DNA of 64,000 nucleotides from positions 32,273,583-32,337,582 of the forward strand of contig CM069448.1 in the NCBI GenBank assembly GCA_035610835.1. Reading direction: 5' to 3'. The position numbers were made by a program, and so were the translations under genes. The notes below the pieces were generated by a model. The model saw only the letters and a program-made list of their open reading frames with translations, was not told where the DNA came from and did no database searches. This DNA is from Ophiura sarsii (taxonomy: Eukaryota > Echinodermata > Ophiuroidea > Amphilepidida > Ophiuridae). Below are positions 59,202 through 64,000 of the stretch, piece by piece. Each line of letters starts with the position of its first letter. Positions within the stretch are counted from its first letter, which is position 1.

Positions 59202-62200
59202 CTACTTTTTCTTTGTCCTGGTGTAGGCCACAGTTGCATCAACATATGCCGAGTCAGGAAAGAATGCTTCCAACTGCTCTGGTGCCGATAAGTACCTGAA
59301 GAGATGAGACAAGACAAATTGGTGTAAATGTAAATACATGTATGTTGGACATGGACCATGGTCATTGTAAGCCAGGGATATGATTTGTGATGTCATTTTC
59401 ATTAAGTGCAGTGGACTAATATACGCTTGTCATGAGACTGCCATTTGGGAGATCACATGACAGATTGTAGGCAGTGGGAAGCTTGCATTACTATCCTGAC
59501 TGTCATTGTCATTGCTATACAGTAGTAATCCCAAATGGGTTGTTACTATGCTTCAGTCTCTCTTATTGACATCAATCACATGATCGCAAAATTACAAGTT
59601 TACAATAATGCTATCAGGCGACAGAAAAAAGGTTGTTTTTTTTGTTGCATTTTTTTGAAAATACACCATTTTTGTGTGGACAAAACCTGAACAAACAAAT
59701 TGTTGATTCCAAGTTGACGCCACATGCAATCAGTGGCGTAGCTAGGTTTTTCATATTGGAGGGGCAAGAAATAAAAGTGAACCGACACGACTTTACTGAC
59801 TAAACATGCGCGTGTAGCGCTTAACTCTTATTTTGCAATGAGTGAGGTGAGGTATATTTTGGGGGCAAATGCATGCATTTTTACTATTTACTGACATAAT
59901 TCCATGATTCCCCTTGTCAAATGAATTGTTGCCAATCTCAACCAACGGTGACAGATTCAATATATTGGTGGGGTGATCGCCCCCATTCCTGGCACCCCTC
60001 TGGCTACACCCACTGCATGTAATTGTTCCATACAAAGATTATGTAAAGTCCAATCATGGTGATTTATTCATGTTGCTAGGAAGCTACTATTTAGAGTAAC
60101 ATGTTATCAGGCTCACACAATCGAAACAATTGATATTAGAATGATATTGACTCGAAGAGGTATTCACAACTTACTTTAGAAATAGCTCCAAGTGTTTCAC
60201 TAGTACTTTCAGCTTCTTTGGTGGAAGATCCATTTTGCCTAGGATGTCTGGAAGTTTTACTGCATTGTGATAAAATTATGTAAACAAATGTTATTCATCG
60301 TTGCAGTATTAAAAAATGTCAACGGTTTTGGCATCATCAGGTGCTTTCACCCGTGACATCACTTTGTACGCGGCTGCAGACGACATTCTAAAATGTCAAA
60401 ATTATTGAATTTCATTACCATATTTGGAATCACCATGTGAAATGCTTTGAAATAAGTACAAACATGCCTAGTATTGGTTCAGTAAACCTTGAGATAGACT
60501 TTGAAAATTCCAAAAGGTTTCTGAAAAATTTGTTTTGTATATGGGTAAAATTAATAACTGCATGGAAAGTGTTAGGCTTATACTGACTGGGTGATTAAAG
60601 CAGACATTGCCAAGGTTTCAAATATCACACTACCTACATAAGAGGTTATATATTGCACTGGTATTTTTTTTGGGAGGCATTGGGGTCAGGGGTTCTCACA
60701 TTATAATGCAAGGTAAACATGAATGTGATTTGTAAGTAAGAAAAGGACACTTTGGATAAGGGTATCTATATTGTTAAAGAATACCCAAAATTACGAAATG
60801 GCGCAACAACTAGTTAAAACTTCAGGTAAAAACACCAAAAAGGTGTGCAAGGTTGAGATGTGAGCACAATGCAAGAATCAAGTGGACTTCAACAAAAGTT
60901 TGATTCTTTGATTGATGATATACTCAAAGAGGATTGGGAATTGAAAATGGCCGCGGAAATGTTGTTCAATCAGCCCTCAATCATCGAGGGCTAGAATCTC
61001 AGGGGCTTGCTGAAGGGACCTGTTTAGACATGTTTAAGTTCCAGTTAATCTTTGCAATTAAGCCAATTTGAAAGGCTCAGAACCACCAAAGTTGCTAGGA
61101 CAAGTGCTGAACGACTCATGGTGCGATCATCCCAGCGGCCAGTCTGCTCCTGTTCTCAATGAAGTTCTTACAAGTTCATATTCTATAAAACACTGAGCTT
61201 GATTTCATGACATTTTTAATTTTAATTTACCAGATGTAATAAAGAAAACCACACGTCATGATGAAATAAAAATCAGTAGACCAAGTGAATTCAGACTTAC
61301 CGAATAACCTCAACAAATGCTGCGCTCCATATATCATGACAGGTGGTTTCCTTCCAGCATAATTAGCATCTTCCGCTAGCAACTTACAAGAAAATATGTT
61401 CTTATTACCAGCAGACCCATTCACTCCATTATGGTTCGTAGCAGAGTTAGCCGCTTTACCTTTGCCATTCTGTTTATTGTTTTCACTCCCTTTATTGTTA
61501 TTCTGTTCAGATTTATCTTTGGGGCTATCCGGCTTTTCCTTGTGGCCGGATTTGTCATTCGCAGGTGGCTTTTCGATATCCGGTTCAGATTTCCTGCGTT
61601 CCCTCGGCGACGGCAACATGACCTCTCGAGTGATCTCAGGAGGTGCTGATGTCGACGACAACCTTGCAGAATGTCTCAATCCTGGTCTAGGGGTAGGGTG
61701 ACCCCCGCTACTATCAGACGTCACAGATTCTGATCTCGTCTTAACGCCACTTTGGGAAGACCTGGAACCTGATTCCGAGCGCAGACGTTTAGAGTCTGTA
61801 TCACTTGATGATACCGCGGGATTGTTCATTGAATTGCAAGACAATCTTCTGGTGATTCTTCTTGTGGGTGGTTCTTCTTTCTCCTCCACCTCCTCTTTCT
61901 TATCCTCTTTTACATCAGACTCCTCTGGTGAGGAGAGAGGTTTAGTTCTTGAGAATTCTACTTTTTCCTGAGGTTCTAAGACTGGCGGGGATGGTGTCTT
62001 GGGATGCTTAGGTGGTCTACCTCTTCCTCTCTTTACAGGTATTCTGAAAGAAGTATAGAAGATGCATAGATGTCATATAGGTAAGCCCCGGAGGATCCCG
62101 CGATTTTTTTAGGCAAAAACCGCGAGGCGAGATTACTAAAACCGCGATTCGCGGGATTTGCAACCAAAACCAAGAAATACCGTGAAAATAAACCAAATGC

Positions 62201-63801
62201 GAGAAACCGCGACCAAAAATGTGACCCGAAAAATCACCCCCAAATATCATCTCTTTAAAAAGTAATAAGCTTACTTTATAGTCCATTTTTCTTCTCTGCA
62301 AGAAAATATATTGATTTCCAAATTAATCCCTGGCAGAGGGGTTTCATAATTTGCGTAAAATTCCAATTAATGTCCTCCGTTTTAATATTTTTTATACGGA
62401 AGAAATATTTGTTTTGAACACGCGCCGCCATCTTGAATGATTGAGTACATCCCCCAGTGGCTTCCAGTCGATCCGAAAAATTACCGTGCGTTAAATTGAT
62501 AGCAAAATGTAGAGGGCGGCAGAGTCTTAGTCAATTCTTTATGAAACCACTGTGATGAAACCCGTTTCCAGCAACCTAGGCGGCATGATCTCGCATCATG
62601 AATCATTATGGGATGCATTACGTCAGAACATGTGCGATCTCAATTTGATCAAATTTTGATGATACAAATTTTACGGCGCGGCGTAACATGGGGAAAGTAA
62701 CATACGGGAACCAGACATTGTTTACAAATAAAAGGTATTTTCCGGGGGGATTTTCCCAACCAAGTTTGCATTGGTATGATTGGTACGATAGATCGAAATT
62801 TAACATGACATTTCAAGATTTTCTTGGACTAATTACGGTCGATTTTTGTGTAGAAATTTGAAATTTTGTTTTGTTGAGGAAAAAACCAACAATTCCGTTA
62901 AATCTCGGCATACTTTTAGAAAACCGAGGCAAATGGTAAATCCCGAAATTCACGCCGAGAAAACCGTGATCGCGGGAACGTCCGGGGCTTACATATAGGT
63001 GAGTAGTTTGCAGGGCTAATTTAATGTCACAAATAGGGTCGGGTGGGTTATAGGAAGGAAATGAAATTGAAGTGTGTGGCTCCAATCTGTTGTCTGCAAC
63101 AAAAATTACTCGAAAAGGTCTCGTCTTGTTTCATCTTGTTTCAGACAACTAATATTTTCAGATATTCTGTTAGCTCAGTAATCTGCTCGTACTCCTTAGA
63201 TTTTGGTCTTAGTGCCACCCCTTGTTCTGATCAGTGATAAATATGAAGCCTTTACACAGCAATACAACAATCAGCCACTCTACGCAGGTTCAATTACAGT
63301 CACTGTAACGATTGATTGCAAAAATGGATCATTTTTCTATGTGTATTTGCAGCAACTGAATAACACTCCACATAATGTTGAATGACTGTTTACAGATTGA
63401 TGTATGTGTGAAAATGCTATATAAGATATGTGTACATAGAAATAATAGGCGTATACGACGGGTATTAAACAAATTATAAATATTTTGAAACAAGTTCGCC
63501 GTCGTGGATAGAAAGAGACAATTATGGGAAAACGATCTCGCCCCGGGAATCGAACCCAGGACCTCTTGCTTACTGCGCAAGTGCCTAAACCATTGGGCCA
63601 CAAGACCTCGCATGGTAAAGCATCTGAAATTCAAATCTAAGCGATTTGTGTACTTACTCTGGTGCTTTATAGCCTGGCAGGTAGCAAGCAGCTGCTTCTT
63701 TGGCAAACTGGTCCTTTTCTGTAGCGTACAGTAGATTGGTTCCAATGGTAAAATCAAACAGTACTCTTATGCCATCCATTACTTCCTTCACTAACTCAGC
63801 A
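59202..63801 (-). CDS. MSL3: MSL3 (male-specific lethal 3 homologue), last four coding exons, 5' end outside the window
   Basis: Exons in transcript order are 63658-63801, 61301-62043, 60175-60259 and 59202-59295. All have GT-AG sites and compatible phases, giving about 354 codons to TAG. The first exon encodes MDGIRVLFDFTI..NLLY, the start of the MRG domain. The 743-bp exon is a disordered insert rich in Ser, Lys and Pro with an AT-hook-like RGRGRPPK near its start, ending in PPVMIYGAQHLLRLF. The next exon gives VKLPDILGKM..LKVLVKHLELFL and the last AFFPDSAYVDA, both diagnostic of MSL3 rather than MRG15. In the family, MSL3 reads histone methylation (chromodomain, here off-window) and activates MOF within the MSL complex for H4K16 acetylation. 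Introns hold transposons at 62082-62991 and 59731-60015. Confidence 0.95.
59731..60015. mobile_element. hAT-type MITE, CAGTGGCGTAGCTAGG ends, with target duplication
   Basis: The left cagtggcgtagctagg and right ctggctacacccactg are inverted. The flanks catgcaat (left) and catgtaat (right) are an 8-bp target duplication with one mismatch, as expected for hAT. It lies in the last intron of MSL3. Confidence 0.85.
62082..62991. mobile_element. 910-bp transposon in an MSL3 intron with perfect 8-bp target duplication
   Basis: The ends taagccccgga and tccggggctta are inverted, and CATATAGG is duplicated exactly at 62074-62081 and 62992-62999. An 8-bp duplication points to hAT (or P-like) integration. 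Subterminal regions carry many ccgcga/cgcggga words on both sides. No transposase frame is visible. The intact target duplication suggests a fairly recent insertion. Confidence 0.9.
63536..63607 (-). repeat. tRNA-like sequence (SINE head or tRNA pseudogene)
   Basis: On the - strand the A-box segment tggcccaatggtttaggc, a perfect anticodon stem (cttgc/gcaag around gcagtaa) and a T arm (ctgggttcgattcccgg) are all present, followed shortly by a TTTT. The anticodon would be AGT. However, U33 is replaced by C and the acceptor arms (ggtcttg and ggcgaga) pair poorly. A SINE head or pseudogene is more likely than a functional tRNA. Confidence 0.6.
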
Positions 63802-63914
63802 CTGTGTGAACAGAATTAACACATCAAGTTTAAATAAGAGACCATCAGCCTTTTTCAAGCATGACCTAAGCTATAGTGTTTATTATGCAAGATGTATACC
63901 ACACACTCCTCATA

Positions 63915-64000
63915 AACTGTCGTCGCCATTTTAAAGCAATACCGGGCATCAACTATATGTTTTTTTAGCCGTCAGTTTATAACGACGAGGTCATTTTCAT
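63915..64000 (+). mobile_element. Partial copy of the 48025-48244 MITE, cut by the window edge
   Basis: gtcgccattttaaagcaata, ccgggcatcaactat and cagtttataacgacgaggtc then attttcat match the interior of 48025-48244 at high identity. The left terminal repeat is not recognisable here and the right end is outside the window. Confidence 0.8.

Noticed and set aside
60840..61180. Possible processed-gene fragment (caatcatcgagggctagaat region)
   Set aside because: All frames contain stops and I could not match the translation to any family. It lies in an MSL3 intron.
61396..61701. + strand frames of 101 and 72 residues
   Set aside because: They are antisense shadows of the large MSL3 exon.
63329..63757. 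142-residue minus-strand frame containing LGSIPG
   Set aside because: The central part is the translation of a tRNA-like SINE head, a common false protein, and part of the rest overlaps an MSL3 exon.

Overview
The window reads as nuclear DNA of a repeat-rich animal. Three multi-exon genes have GT-AG introns, and most of the remaining sequence is small DNA transposons, tRNA-like SINE relics and tandem repeats. The frequent aggcct(a/t) words, the style of the foldback elements and the gene content suggest a marine deuterostome, probably an echinoderm. That assignment is an inference from style, not a match to a reference.

Layout. Bases 1-15216 are one uninterrupted satellite of a 73-bp unit (about 208 copies) that runs off the left edge. 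Bases 15217-18829 hold three short inverted-repeat elements. ANAPC10 (anaphase-promoting complex subunit 10) lies complete on the + strand in two coding exons (18830-18980, 20041-20447). A cysteine-rich, putatively zinc-binding protein follows on the + strand with exons 23641-23886 and 35222-35497. Its 11.3-kb intron is packed with transposon copies, a near-perfect 159-bp palindrome, a possible Crypton-type relic and a cluster of a repeated 14-bp motif. From 35.5 to 59.2 kb I see no gene. This stretch is made of MITEs, a 26-bp minisatellite carrying 29 perfect CRE octamers, a 33-bp minisatellite, several 0.5-0.9 kb foldback elements and a nested transposon stack at 49.9-56.2 kb. MSL3 (a chromatin MRG-domain protein) is on the - strand at 59202-63801; its last four coding exons are present and the 5' part lies beyond the right edge.

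The three genes are housekeeping genes (cell-cycle ubiquitin ligase, unknown Cys-rich protein, chromatin reader) with no evident joint pathway. The more unusual content is the repeat landscape: a strand-asymmetric satellite with a canonical G-quadruplex motif in every unit and multi-kb internal duplications; a CRE-bearing minisatellite enclosed by transposon-like inverted ends; and a 5.7-kb insertion with eight scattered copies of a TTACCTACGAATAC-like motif in both orientations.
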